Part shown: one piece after another, positions 51,401 to 55,762 of the stretch
Numbering within the stretch: the first letter of the stretch is position 1
How the letters are laid out: the number at the start of each line of letters is the position of its first letter
Origin: Stutzerimonas azotifigens DSM 17556
GTDB taxonomy: Bacteria > Pseudomonadota > Gammaproteobacteria > Pseudomonadales > Pseudomonadaceae
Direction of reading: 5' to 3'
Assembly (NCBI RefSeq): GCF_000425625.1
Contig: NZ_AUDU01000040.1
Coordinates: 32,928 to 96,927, forward strand
Length of the DNA: 64,000 nt
Translations under genes and position numbers: made by a program
The notes under the pieces: model-generated
What the model was told of the DNA's origin: nothing
The model's database searches: none
The model's input: only the letters and a program-made list of their open reading frames with translations

Positions 51401-52048
51401 GACGACCAGGCGGGGGCGGGCGACGACCTGCTCAGCGGCACAGCCGGCGCCGACAACCTGGCCGGCCTGGGCGGCAACGACCGCCTGTTCGGCGGCGCCG
51501 GCAGCGACGTGCTCGACGGTGGGCACGGCGACGACCTGCTGGTGGGCGGCAGCGGGGCGGACGTGCTGCGTGGTGGCGCCGGTGCGGACCGCTTCCACTA
51601 CAGCTCGCCGGGCGACGGCATGGACGCGATCCTGGACTTCCAGGCCGGCGTAGACCGCCTGACCTTCGATCCGACGGCCTTCGGTGGCCTGGGCAACCTG
51701 ACCTCGGTCTCCCAGGCCTACACCGGCGACGTAATGGATACCCTGGCGAAGCTCGCGGCCCAGGGCAACGCCGATGTTTACCGGGTGAGCTTCGCTTCCG
51801 GCCAGTTCCAGTTCGGTACCGGCAACGACGGCCAGCTCGACGAACTGGAGGCGGCGATCAGCGGTAGTGACCAGCACAGTGGTTCGGCCTTCTTCCTGAT
51901 CTCCAACGGCGACGTGACCCGGCTGTACTACGACGCCGACACCTCCAGCGGCACGGATGGCAGCGGCCTGGTGGCCCTGGCCGAGCTGGCCAACCAACCC
52001 GATGCACACAACCTGCCACAGGACGTGATCCAGCCTCACACGGTGTGA
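36479..52048 (+). CDS. Giant secreted Calx-beta repeat RTX adhesin
   Basis: 5,189-residue protein encoded by one uninterrupted frame of 15.6 kb. Residues 1-100 are helical without signal peptide (MAELTSAQIDALVRAVQGVV). A Pro/Gly-rich linker (about 100-260, with GVSSGIGTGAASQGTSGVAGGG) follows. Then come 39 Calx-beta-type repeats (about 37270-51408), averaging 121 residues. Each has the pattern EGD/EGN...FTVTRSG...VDW...LPSGTLTFAAGETSKTI...V.GD..VE.DE.F.V.L.N...G and ends near NDD. These are calcium-binding beta-sandwiches. The tail (about 4981-5041) holds RTX nonapeptides (GGAGSDVLDGGHGDDLLVGG) and a C-terminal domain with a probable non-cleaved type I export signal. Preceded by AGGAG. Likely a surface or biofilm adhesin exported by its neighbours. 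Confidence 0.93.
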   Translation: MAELTSAQIDALVRAVQGVVDFLAGQASAEVASLEQALQAMHDTLLAAGLPPQLIASLRQNLAARARVEGAELPEASGWVRSWLADDAAQALFEQDAANNVDPLALSADTFAPVVEPASAAMPDETLPAPAPFDSTYRPEITGLFGQDIGLDQQNVTFRPEQAALTGDMTGSGMLPPGVPPELAMLNLDGMGPGLLGGVSSGIGTGAASQGTSGVAGGGLGVFPSLRGDTGIGTSLSSGTNSELQAGFEPMPAPTLRGETSEPVSVLSVAGAPEVLESDDGDTLVLVFTVSRSGGSGATQVQWNLDGLDPALFDGNLPGGLLSFAEGQMTQEIRIAVPGDYVAQGDRTATVTLSAPSAGSQLGGQSSTSTQILDNEATVSVVATRLQMLEGDEGDRQLLTFVISRDNGRAAASVDWSASGLDEADIGGPLPSGTLTFGVGEVSKTVTIPLLGDRVVEPSEVLTVTLGNPSANLTLGTASASTTVVNDDGLVSIRANQAQVSEGDSGTTTTVSFTVTRTDAQSSGSVRWSVSGIDADDLVEGIAGGTLQFAAGETSRDIILTVRGDRDVEEDETITVNLQSDQSNLRVSGGSASTRIVNDDTGVSLSGVALDVFEGGQGQQTAITFRVTRSELLGEELSIDWRFVRVGVQAADGNDFVAGQNQLGMADGMPSGSVTFAANETEKLVTVWVKGDNLAELDETFGIVLHNPPAGVQVINGEAYGTIRTDESTYSIEALTSSTAEGNGNGGVQAFVVTRTGNTSSAGQIGYQIAGYGELPADLNDFAADQPMSGTVQFAAGESSKVIYVRLNGDSQIEGTESYTVALQAQDANSQIDVGAALASIDPDDQAVAISARNANVREGNVSPQTLEFVVTRTGELSLPGTVQWHVQGYGNNPVDAADFGGILPSGTIEFAAGQSSAVIRFSPSADSHYEPTEGLQVVISTATPGMTVIQDRANGSLINDDARLTLDGSGLSAAEGNSDTPRQLNFTVQRQGDLTQSASVDWRVVFGSDADSASIADFLSGTAFSGTLEFGRGVQSLVVTLPLSPDSVLEGDETFQVVLSNPSAGAEIAVGQANGLIRNDDVVFDLLPQADSFEGSGGAREIRYVVERSGDLAGTDSITWSLTPGAVNGVDGSDFVGGVLPGGTLTFAPGVDRLEIVLQIAADSQLEGDESFVLSLGTPNPGATVGNGSLSGLLLNDDQQFSIQAQASSVAEGGDGQVAQLSFVVGRTGYLGGSGSVAWRVVGEGGAAVDGSDFVGGVLPSGVLDFASGDTSQTITLQVAGDYRLEASEGLRVELYDPSTGSSLGTASAAATITNDDTGLAITTTRSGLVEGDGGSVIHEFTVTRSGVTNGTTTVEWSLSGQVDAGDFADGVLPTGILTFGPGETSKVIQVAVRGDRDVEGDESFTVTLGNASGHADILVGQAQGSIISDDVGISIQAQQPEVAEGAAGQTQVLRFTVTRSGDLSAPVSVSWVASGLQADDFAAGTALNGLVQFAPGETSRVIELTLAGDAVLENDETLTLTLGNPAENPAHGQTQLLTGSASTLVRNDDVGLSIVADQASASESDAGQERSFTFTVTRSGDLRATSVDWKVAVEQGIDAASLADFMAGQDALGGNAGLPSGTVAFAEGQTSAQITVRVAGDGHIELDETFSVELQARDGNTELTVASAETRIGNDDMGFSITPLAADKAEGHGGTTAFTFTVTRAGDLGSAALVDWSLAGIADAADFDASSGTLSFAAGEASKTLTILVKGDLQVEANETFRVELDNARLDDGAPQNVVDGSAEGVIRNDDQGFVVFAERASVTEGSSGSQTVIYRIVRSGELSGSATVDYLVTGSNGGDASDTLGGLPSGTLSFAPGQSELTVSFELVGDTRVEGDESFTLTLSNPSAGLVTGTTATTTVQDDDTNFSISAPADQAEGPQGVFTDITFTVTRSGLSDAAGSVQWRLKSANGLDAADFASGQDLNGNNGGLPSGTVAFDANGSDTRTITIRVRGDNLVEADELLQVELFNPQGGTVEAGQGSATTSILNDDASFSIAASAVTQAEGNTGERDVVFTVTRSGSLSGARDLAWTLGGGLDANDLGDGQGTTGTVSFADGQATASVVIRVKGDSQYENDEALTVTLSNPPANSSIGTASATTTLANDDATLSIAALSADKGEGNSGYVDYTFSVSRGGYLSQASTVQWRVDTSVANAVDSADFYGSQPGGVSLDGDGIPYGSLSFAAGETSKTITVRIAADSKLEADEVLKLVLENASAGTEITTGSATGTVRNDDAELNITAGTTSRSEGDGAHGTGAPFTYTVTRTGNLDQASTVNWSVQHLDTNAADFTNGSAYLTPSGTLSFAAGESSKTITVYAYGDTGVGSIEGNARFNLVLSGASSGTSIGANGSYQSTIANDDTRVTIEWAQASQAEKVAGENTTYTITLTRSGDLAKTSTVNWSTTGQDVWSYSNGRWEYAADGADFNGGTLPSGSVTFASGESSKTITITVRGDDAIENDEWFKVLFSNGGGIDELVAPQTGNQNIYTDTSLQTGTSASGVYLFGEIQRDEAEFYIQDTPTTGRTRAEGDTENDGGTAADGYIEHTFAVYRTVSTAGTAWVDWAVQTSVSGYTAVSADDFWNDTIPSGRLEFADGESVKYVTIRTKVDDLGEFDEAFRLYLTQASPGSSIQAPSSSAGYTNNYAVLQNDDTRFDVSSEHVAEGADLVFTITRAGDQRGQDSVDWEIVLGGSETANESSSVRNDWYKIDPADLDMDWILANNPGLSWDAATRTLSGSFTFLDGELTHTVTLRTIDDALTETWREEVEMVLSNPQNLGGDIETPSVGHNQDGWVLNDEPAALLAVAANATQVFEGSSGSTTITFTVTRTAQPGGSVDYASSVAWKVVGDNINWGGTGGAQVSGYGGSAVGVTSPYSNTTYGVVSFAAGETSKQVTLTIPGDTVVEPDAGLTLTLLTPNDAYNDGFVSGSYRDEYGPTGIDPAQGTASTTLKNDDIRLWVGYFGNDTPSVSGYEGQPLNFTLVRNGRLDSDVTLNYTLDSGTAGSADFVSTSGTITLAGGQSSYAISLADLLKLDGAIESTEGFTLRLSAPADTTGSTVRFGSDAWTASSSTSMTIGGTLYDSDTAYSITPSASSLAESGSGQSSTFSLNVVRSGYSGSGSVKWRVEGVDGNPADASDFVGGVLPSGTLGFADGVTSGTITFSVRGDGSVEANEAFRVVFYEETLNGPGITRPVDQGSATLTIVNDDTGISIADASITESDANQTLTFTVTRSGVTTGSSSMTWSLLHDTTSAADFSGATSGNLTFAAGETSKTISVTVVGDLTPEQVEQFRIVLGSFSSDISDQIRTTATGTIRNDDASFSIAPLQGASSEGQAQTFVITRSHSTEQSQTINWQILLNGSADAADLAGQAMSGSVIFAPGELTKTISIQSSQDVQAEVDETYGVQISLGAGTAGDTIGQATAEGTILNDDAAFNIAAEQVSRAEGQGGSTAFTFTVSRTGDTSGSASVAWRLGAGAASTADFASADELGDNNGLPSGSLVFADGESSKTITVLVSGDTLVEGDESFDIVLGNASGAQIQTGSASSTILNDDASISIAATDASKAEGDSGTTAFTFTITRTGALEQAKTVDWAVVGKGLSPADGGDFPFGVLPSGSLVLPAGQASVTLTVNVRGDLLAESDESFSVVLSNPSSGLVIDQASADGLIVADDVVIDVAAPAAQAEGDDGQTTWFDFVVTRSGKLSGTETINWGVAGIGANPASPDDFVATSGSVSFAAGQEQLTIRVQVRGDYSGEADEDFRLSLSSPDDLVFTHATTDTTIINDDVSLNIVATDAHHIEGHDGVQTVYTFTVSRSGNLDRATSVDWQLQGAADAADFLGGVLPSGSLAFAAGEASQTISVVVLGDRTLETDEVFQVVLGNASAGSDIKVDSATGTIVSDDVQWNLSAVATPVEGDNGATGYSFLVTRSGSGLATTLAWSVVGSGANPASADDFVGGQLPFGELTFAEGQMSQTVVVWVAGDNALEADEGFTLGLQAPGDSLSHSFATQQVDVLIRNDDDVFAIARNEADAAEGTALTFTVTRTGSTEGTSTVSWRINHGDTDASDFLSTGGTLTFADGQSEMVLTIPVRSDRDVELDEHFSVGLYQPGAGSTVDPAAGSAAGAIRNDDIDLTLASVVAAVHEGDDGTPGRLHFTVTRSGDTSGETRVDWQVQAGSATAADFPGGVLPSGQLVFAAGETHKDIYIDVLGDGLDEGDEQFTLQLSNPTGNTDIVGNGQTGTFRNDDDSLALSAVTREAVEGDEGLTLFTFRIDRSGSAVGTASVDWRAAGMGSHALSDAEFEALSGTVHFADGETSKTFTVAVRGDELGEEDEGFQVWLENSSYGSTITTGPVDSMVLNDDPVLWIAADAAQVLEGSDGLQTAVTFTVTRGGDLSGPVSVLWDLVPSGANPVNAEDFGGIYLSGVVAFGTGETSKTITVHVDSDTLGERDETFSVVLSDPEGATILTGEASVTILNDDRGLSIAALGSDRLDEGNQGQVTEFVYRVERVGDSAGSVSVDWALQGAGTYPANAGSFVGGVLPSGSLTFADGETYKDIVIRVQGDDVLGPDQSFEVVLSDPQGVDLINDRASGTIVNDDNQFAIRVVDSVLAEGNGGATTVFRFTVTRSGDTSSAASIDWSVAGSGSAPADGADFVGGVLPGGVLHFAAGETSKVLEVAVYGDDLGESDEQFTVQLSSSGGGSSVNPLQGSARATIQGDDVALTVLALDSSRLEGGPGTTTPLTYRILRAGPDSAALTISYSIAGAVDANDFSVPLTGTITLAAGVSEMVFSLPVRGDSLREGDESFTLTFSHPAIAGGSTSLGGTIRDDDLGLGISGPDSVMEGNAGSTLVTYQVTRNPSANAETFYWSLQPGAGQGVDADDFGGALPSGSVTFAAGSTTASFSFSVSGDTVVEADELMSIVLRSAADSPYVLISKDVTLRNDDQAGAGDDLLSGTAGADNLAGLGGNDRLFGGAGSDVLDGGHGDDLLVGGSGADVLRGGAGADRFHYSSPGDGMDAILDFQAGVDRLTFDPTAFGGLGNLTSVSQAYTGDVMDTLAKLAAQGNADVYRVSFASGQFQFGTGNDGQLDELEAAISGSDQHSGSAFFLISNGDVTRLYYDADTSSGTDGSGLVALAELANQPDAHNLPQDVIQPHTV
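37270..51408 (+). repeat. 39 tandem Calx-beta repeat modules in the adhesin gene
   Basis: I counted the closing Asp-rich motif (mostly NDD, variants DNE, TDE, SDD, RDE, DSD) 39 times from residue about 377 to 4977, average period about 362 bases. Modules resemble each other in protein but diverge in DNA, so the array is old or selected for variation rather than newly amplified. Modules between about 43690 and 45850 are longer and more irregular than the rest. Confidence 0.85.
51421..51600 (+). other. RTX calcium-binding nonapeptide block of the adhesin
   Basis: About five GGxGxDxLx repeats: LGGNDRLFGG, AGSDVLDGG, HGDDLLVGG, SGADVLRGG, AGADRFHY. They lie just after the last Calx-beta module and before the C-terminal 185 residues. 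RTX repeats fold on binding external calcium after export and are the classic mark of type I secretion substrates. Confidence 0.92.
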
Positions 52049-52107
52049 CCCCGGTTCCCCTCGCGCCCCGGCGCGGGGGAGCCCTGCTTTGACCGAGTAG
52101 TACCGAG

Positions 52108-53781
52108 ATGAACGAGTTTCTCCGCCGTATCGCCCTGCAGCCCAGGCTCCGTCTGGAATTGCTGCTGTCCTCGCTGTTGATCAACCTGCTCGGCCTGGCC
52201 AGCTCGCTCTACAGCATCCACGTGCTCAATCGCTACCTGGCGCTGGGGGTGGACGCCACCTTGCTGACCCTGACCCTGGGCGCGCTGCTGGCGGTCGGAT
52301 TCGAAGTGCTGTTGCGCAACGCCCGCTTGCGGGTGGCGCAGTGGTTGTGCGCCCGCGCCGACAGCGAGCTGAGCCAGAACCTGTTCGAAAGCAGCGCGAG
52401 GGGTCAGTACGCGCTGGTCGAGCAGCTGCCGCACAGCGCTCGCCGCGAGATCCTGGCCGGGCAGGGCACCGTTCAGCAGTGCTTCGGCGCCCCCAATCTG
52501 GTGACGTTGCTGGACATGCCGTTCGCCTTCGTCTTCGTCGTGGTGCTGGGCATGCTCAGCCCGTTCCTGGCGTGCATGACGCTGCTGCTGATGGCCGGGG
52601 TGGCGCTGGTCTCGCTGCTCGCACAGCATCGCCTGCGCGAGCCGATGGAGGCGCAGAGCCGCGTGGCCATCCAGCTCGCCGGCTACCAGCACAACCTCAC
52701 TGCCGGCGGCGAGATGGTGCGTGCCTTCTCCGCGGCCGACGTGCTCAAGCAGAAGTGGCACGCCTGCGCCAGCGATCAGGCCGAACAGCGTGCCCAGCTC
52801 AACCGCCTGCAGAACACCATGCAGAACGCCAGCTACGCGGGCACCTTGCTGCTGAGCATGGCCATCATGGGCCTGGGCGCGCGGGAGGTGCTGGCCGGCA
52901 ACCTCGACGTCGGCTCGCTGATCGGCTGCAACATCCTCGCCAGCCGTGCCCTGGCGGCGTTGACCCGGGCGCTGGGCCTGGGCGAGCAGATCGGCCGTGG
53001 CCAGCGTGCGCTCGAGTTGGTGCGCCAGTTGTGCGCCATTCCTCGCGAGCGCGCCGATGGCGTGCGCCTGGGGCAGATGCGGGGCAGCCTGCGCTTCGAG
53101 GACCTGGCCTTCGCCTACCCGAAGCAGGCGGTACCGGTGCTGGAACACTTCGACTACGCACTCGAGGCCGGCCGGGTGCTGGCCTTCACCGGTGCCAACG
53201 GCAGCGGCAAGACGACCATGGCGCGCCTGCTGGTGGGCCTGCTCGAGCCTTCGCGCGGACACCTGCTGGTCGATGGCATGGATCTGCGCCAGGCCGACCC
53301 GCAATGGTGGCGCCGGCAGGTGGCCTATCTGCCGCAGGAGCCGCAGTTCTTCGATGGCACGCTACGCGAAAACCTCTGCGTACTGGCCCCGGACACTCCG
53401 GATGCGCGCGTGCTGGAGCTTTGCCGGGAGCTGGCGGTCGGTGGGTTCGTCGAGGGCGGCGCCGAAGGCCTCGGACTGACCCTGCGCAACGGCGGCGCGC
53501 ACATTCCATTGGGCATCCGCCGGCGCCTGGCGCTGGTGCGCGCGGTGCTGGGGGAAGGGCGACTGGTGGTGCTCGACGACCCTACCGAAGGCGTCGACGC
53601 CGAGGGCTGCAAGGCCATCGCCGCGCTGCTCAGCCGCCTGCTGCGCGAAGGCCGCACCCTGGTGGTGATGAGCAACGAATCCTTCATCCTCGGCGGCGCC
53701 GATACGGTCGTCGATCTCAACCACAAACCGGTGCCTCGCGTCGTGCGCGAAGCGACCCGCGAAGGAGCCAGCCATGCGTGA
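52108..53781 (+). CDS. Type I secretion ABC exporter with atypical ATPase motifs
   Basis: 557-residue fused membrane/ATPase half-transporter of PrtD-like length with no C39 peptidase domain. Membrane region about 15-290, nucleotide-binding domain about 320-545. Walker A is intact (GANGSGKTT, residues 362-370) and the Q-loop is present (YLPQEPQFFDGTLREN). The signature LSGGQ is replaced by IPLGI (466-470), the Walker B catalytic glutamate by Asp491 (VLDDPTEGVD), and the switch histidine by Asn523 (VMSNES). Other features are normal and the frame is intact, so it is not a pseudogene. It would export the adhesin through the adaptor and TolC-type channel. Overlaps the adaptor gene by 8 bases. Confidence 0.9.
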   Translation: MNEFLRRIALQPRLRLELLLSSLLINLLGLASSLYSIHVLNRYLALGVDATLLTLTLGALLAVGFEVLLRNARLRVAQWLCARADSELSQNLFESSARGQYALVEQLPHSARREILAGQGTVQQCFGAPNLVTLLDMPFAFVFVVVLGMLSPFLACMTLLLMAGVALVSLLAQHRLREPMEAQSRVAIQLAGYQHNLTAGGEMVRAFSAADVLKQKWHACASDQAEQRAQLNRLQNTMQNASYAGTLLLSMAIMGLGAREVLAGNLDVGSLIGCNILASRALAALTRALGLGEQIGRGQRALELVRQLCAIPRERADGVRLGQMRGSLRFEDLAFAYPKQAVPVLEHFDYALEAGRVLAFTGANGSGKTTMARLLVGLLEPSRGHLLVDGMDLRQADPQWWRRQVAYLPQEPQFFDGTLRENLCVLAPDTPDARVLELCRELAVGGFVEGGAEGLGLTLRNGGAHIPLGIRRRLALVRAVLGEGRLVVLDDPTEGVDAEGCKAIAALLSRLLREGRTLVVMSNESFILGGADTVVDLNHKPVPRVVREATREGASHA

Positions 53782-55165
53782 GCCGAACGAGCCGACGAAC
53801 GAGCGGCCGGGGCGCCTGCTGGCCGCCTTCGACACCCACCCCGTGCTCAGCCGCCTGACCGGCCTCTTCCTGCCTGCCAAGAGCGACCCTGCGCTACCCG
53901 GCGACGAACTGCTGGGCAGCCGCCTGACCATCCGCCTGCTGGCCCTGCTGCTGGGCGCGCTGCTGCTCTGGTCGGCGCTCTTCACCCTGGACATCGCCAG
54001 CCATTCCACCGGTGAGGTCACCTCCCTGGGCCAGACCAAGCTGGTGCAGCACCTGGAGGGCGGCATCGTCCGTCGCATCCTGGTGCGCGAGGGGCAGCGC
54101 GTGACGGCCGGCGAGCCGCTGGCCGAGGTGGAGCGCGTCTCCACGCTGTCCGAAGGCCGCGAGACCGAGGCCCTGCTGGGCGCGCTGCGCATCCGCGCCA
54201 TCCGCCTGGAGGCCCAGCTGGCCGGCGCCGACGACATGCAGGTGCCGGAGGAGCTGGCCCGGGACTTCGCCGAGCAGGTGAAGGTCAACCGCGACCTCTT
54301 CATCGCGCAGAAGAGCCGCCTGGGTAGCCGCTACGAGGAGCAGCAGCAGAAGATCGCCCAGCGCAACGCCGAGGAGAAGGAACTCAAGGCCCGCAGCGCC
54401 CACGCCAACGCCAAGCTCAAGCTGCTGCGGCAACAGATCGCCATCAGCGAGAAGCTGATGAAGGAAGGCTTGGCCAACCGCTACGAGCACCTGGAACTGC
54501 TCAAGGACGAGGAACAGCTGCGCGGCACCCTGCAGGAGACCGAAGCCTCCCTGGGCCGTGTGCTGGCCGCGCAGAAACAGGAGCAGGCGGCGCTGACCTC
54601 GCTGGATTCCGGCGGCAACGAGGAGTTGCAAAAGGAGTTGGCCGAGGTCCGTCGGCAGGTCGCCGAGCTGCAGGAGCGCCTGCACAAGTATTCCGACAGC
54701 CGCGAGCGGCAGGTGGTGCGTTCGCCCATCGAGGGCGTGGTGATGACGCTACAGGTGAACACCGAGGGCGGCGTCATCCAGCCCGGCGGCACGTTGATGA
54801 CGCTGGTACCGGCCGACGAGCCGATGCTGGTCGAGACGCGGCTGCCGGTCGGCGACATCGGCATGGTCAGCCCCGGCCAGACGGCGCGGATACAGCTGGT
54901 GTCGTCCATCGCCCGCGGTTTCCAGCCGATCGACGGTGAGGTGGTGGACATCAGCCCGGACTCGGTGCTCGACGAGCAGAAGGTGCCCTACTACCGGGTG
55001 CGCATCCGCCCCGCGGAGGACGCCTTCGTGCACCGCGGCACCCGCTATCCGCTGCTGCCGGGCGTGCCGGTGAGCGTGGCCATCCTCACGGGCGAGCGCT
55101 CGCTGTTCAACTACATCGCCGGCCCGCTGAGCGACGGGATGCATCGCTCCTTCACCGAGCCGTGA
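53774..55165 (+). CDS. HlyD-family membrane fusion adaptor
   Basis: 463-residue periplasmic adaptor of type I secretion. Short cytoplasmic N-terminus (about 1-50), one membrane helix (LTIRLLALLLGALLLWSALF), lipoyl half-motif GEVTSLGQTKLVQHLEGGIVRRILVREGQRV, a long coiled-coil hairpin (about 135-310, rich in Glu/Lys/Gln), second lipoyl half (VRSPIEGVVMTLQVNTEGGVIQPG) and a beta-barrel domain to the end. It bridges the ABC exporter and TolC-type channel. It starts within the last codons of the exporter gene, indicating translational coupling. Confidence 0.94.
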   Translation: MREPNEPTNERPGRLLAAFDTHPVLSRLTGLFLPAKSDPALPGDELLGSRLTIRLLALLLGALLLWSALFTLDIASHSTGEVTSLGQTKLVQHLEGGIVRRILVREGQRVTAGEPLAEVERVSTLSEGRETEALLGALRIRAIRLEAQLAGADDMQVPEELARDFAEQVKVNRDLFIAQKSRLGSRYEEQQQKIAQRNAEEKELKARSAHANAKLKLLRQQIAISEKLMKEGLANRYEHLELLKDEEQLRGTLQETEASLGRVLAAQKQEQAALTSLDSGGNEELQKELAEVRRQVAELQERLHKYSDSRERQVVRSPIEGVVMTLQVNTEGGVIQPGGTLMTLVPADEPMLVETRLPVGDIGMVSPGQTARIQLVSSIARGFQPIDGEVVDISPDSVLDEQKVPYYRVRIRPAEDAFVHRGTRYPLLPGVPVSVAILTGERSLFNYIAGPLSDGMHRSFTEP

Positions 55166-55180
55166 CGGTGAGATGGCTAC

Positions 55181-55210
55181 GCAACGGCGGTCCCGCCTGA
55201 CCGCCGTTGC
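55181..55210. terminator. Hairpin between convergent adaptor and ydbL genes
   Basis: Perfect 12-base stem (GCAACGGCGGTC / GACCGCCGTTGC) with loop CCGCCT, placed 16 bases after the adaptor stop and 2 bases before the ydbL stop. No T-run follows on either strand, so termination is inferred from position and stability. Confidence 0.55.
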
Positions 55211-55211
55211 G

Positions 55212-55550
55212 CTACTTGCGTACCCACTGGCCGTCGATCTGCACGAACTGCCCCGCGGGGGTCTTGTCGATGGCCTTCTTGCCGGCGATCGCCTCGACGT
55301 CGTCGACGCTCACGCCGTTCTTCTGCGCCACTCGATGGTACTCGGCGCGGCGCGCCTGGTTGATCTGTGCGGCGATCTCCTCGGCCTGCGCCGAGCTGCG
55401 CACCACGCCGAGATAGCCGTCGGGCTTTTCGCCGAGCTGGCCGCTGGCCTTGGCCGATCCCAGGGCCGACATCGCCTCGTTGAGCGTCATGGCCGCCGCC
55501 GGCAGGCTCAGGCACAGCGCCAGCAGCAGGGTCCCGATGGTCCGAAACAT
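55212..55550 (-). CDS. ydbL: YdbL family periplasmic protein (DUF1318)
   Basis: 112-residue exported protein: signal peptide MFRTIGTLLLALCLSLPAAA, then the DUF1318 domain (LNEAMSALGSAKASGQLGEKPDGYLGVV through NGVSVDDVEAIAGKKAIDKTPAGQFVQIDGQWVRK). In E. coli YdbL acts with YdbH and YnbE, which together form an inner-to-outer membrane bridge for lipid homeostasis; YdbL affects how they associate. The start at 55550 gives a proper signal peptide. Last gene of ydbH-ynbE-ydbL. Confidence 0.9.
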   Translation of the reverse strand: MFRTIGTLLLALCLSLPAAAMTLNEAMSALGSAKASGQLGEKPDGYLGVVRSSAQAEEIAAQINQARRAEYHRVAQKNGVSVDDVEAIAGKKAIDKTPAGQFVQIDGQWVRK

Positions 55551-55561
55551 GAAAAGGCTCC

Positions 55562-55747
55562 TCAGAAAAGTCCGCTGTCTTCGTTGATGATCGCGTCGAG
55601 CGCGCGGTCGACCTTGATGTAGATCTCGTGCTCGATCTTCACGTTGAGGTTGATCGTGATCGGCTCGTTGGGGACGGCCAGCTCCACGCGCGGGGTGCAG
55701 GCCGCGAGGCCGGCGAGCAGGACGAACACGAGGGGGCGACACCGCAT
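55562..55747 (-). CDS. ynbE: YnbE-like outer-membrane lipoprotein
   Basis: 61-residue lipoprotein: lipobox LAAC (MRCRPLVFVLLAGLAACTPRVELA) followed by the family sequence PNEPITINLNVKIEHEIYIKVDRALDAIINEDSGLF. In E. coli YnbE multimers stack on YdbH to complete a beta-groove bridge reaching the outer membrane. Placed between ydbH and ydbL with gaps of 11-15 bases. Confidence 0.9.
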   Translation of the reverse strand: MRCRPLVFVLLAGLAACTPRVELAVPNEPITINLNVKIEHEIYIKVDRALDAIINEDSGLF

Positions 55748-55762
55748 GCGGTTGACTCCTGT

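Noticed and set aside
37270..51408. Regular repeats considered as a CRISPR array or as noncoding satellite.
   Set aside because: The period is about 362 bases, units are diverged, and they translate without interruption into Calx-beta domains.
46307..52039. A 1,910-codon open frame antisense to the 3' part of the adhesin gene, and similar antisense frames at 41633-44953 and 38687-41560.
   Set aside because: They arise from the strong GC codon bias of the repetitive sense gene, have low-complexity His/Gln/Ala/Gly composition, no ribosome sites and no recognisable domains. The sense frame has clear Calx-beta repeats.
52108..53781. Treating the ABC exporter gene as a pseudogene because of its altered motifs.
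   Set aside because: The frame is full length, Walker A and Q-loop are intact, and it overlaps an intact adaptor gene, so selection seems to maintain it.
35006..55165. Naming the adhesin system lapA/lapBCE or bapABCD.
   Set aside because: The substrate's N-terminus, gene order and ATPase motifs do not match those systems well enough to transfer the symbols.
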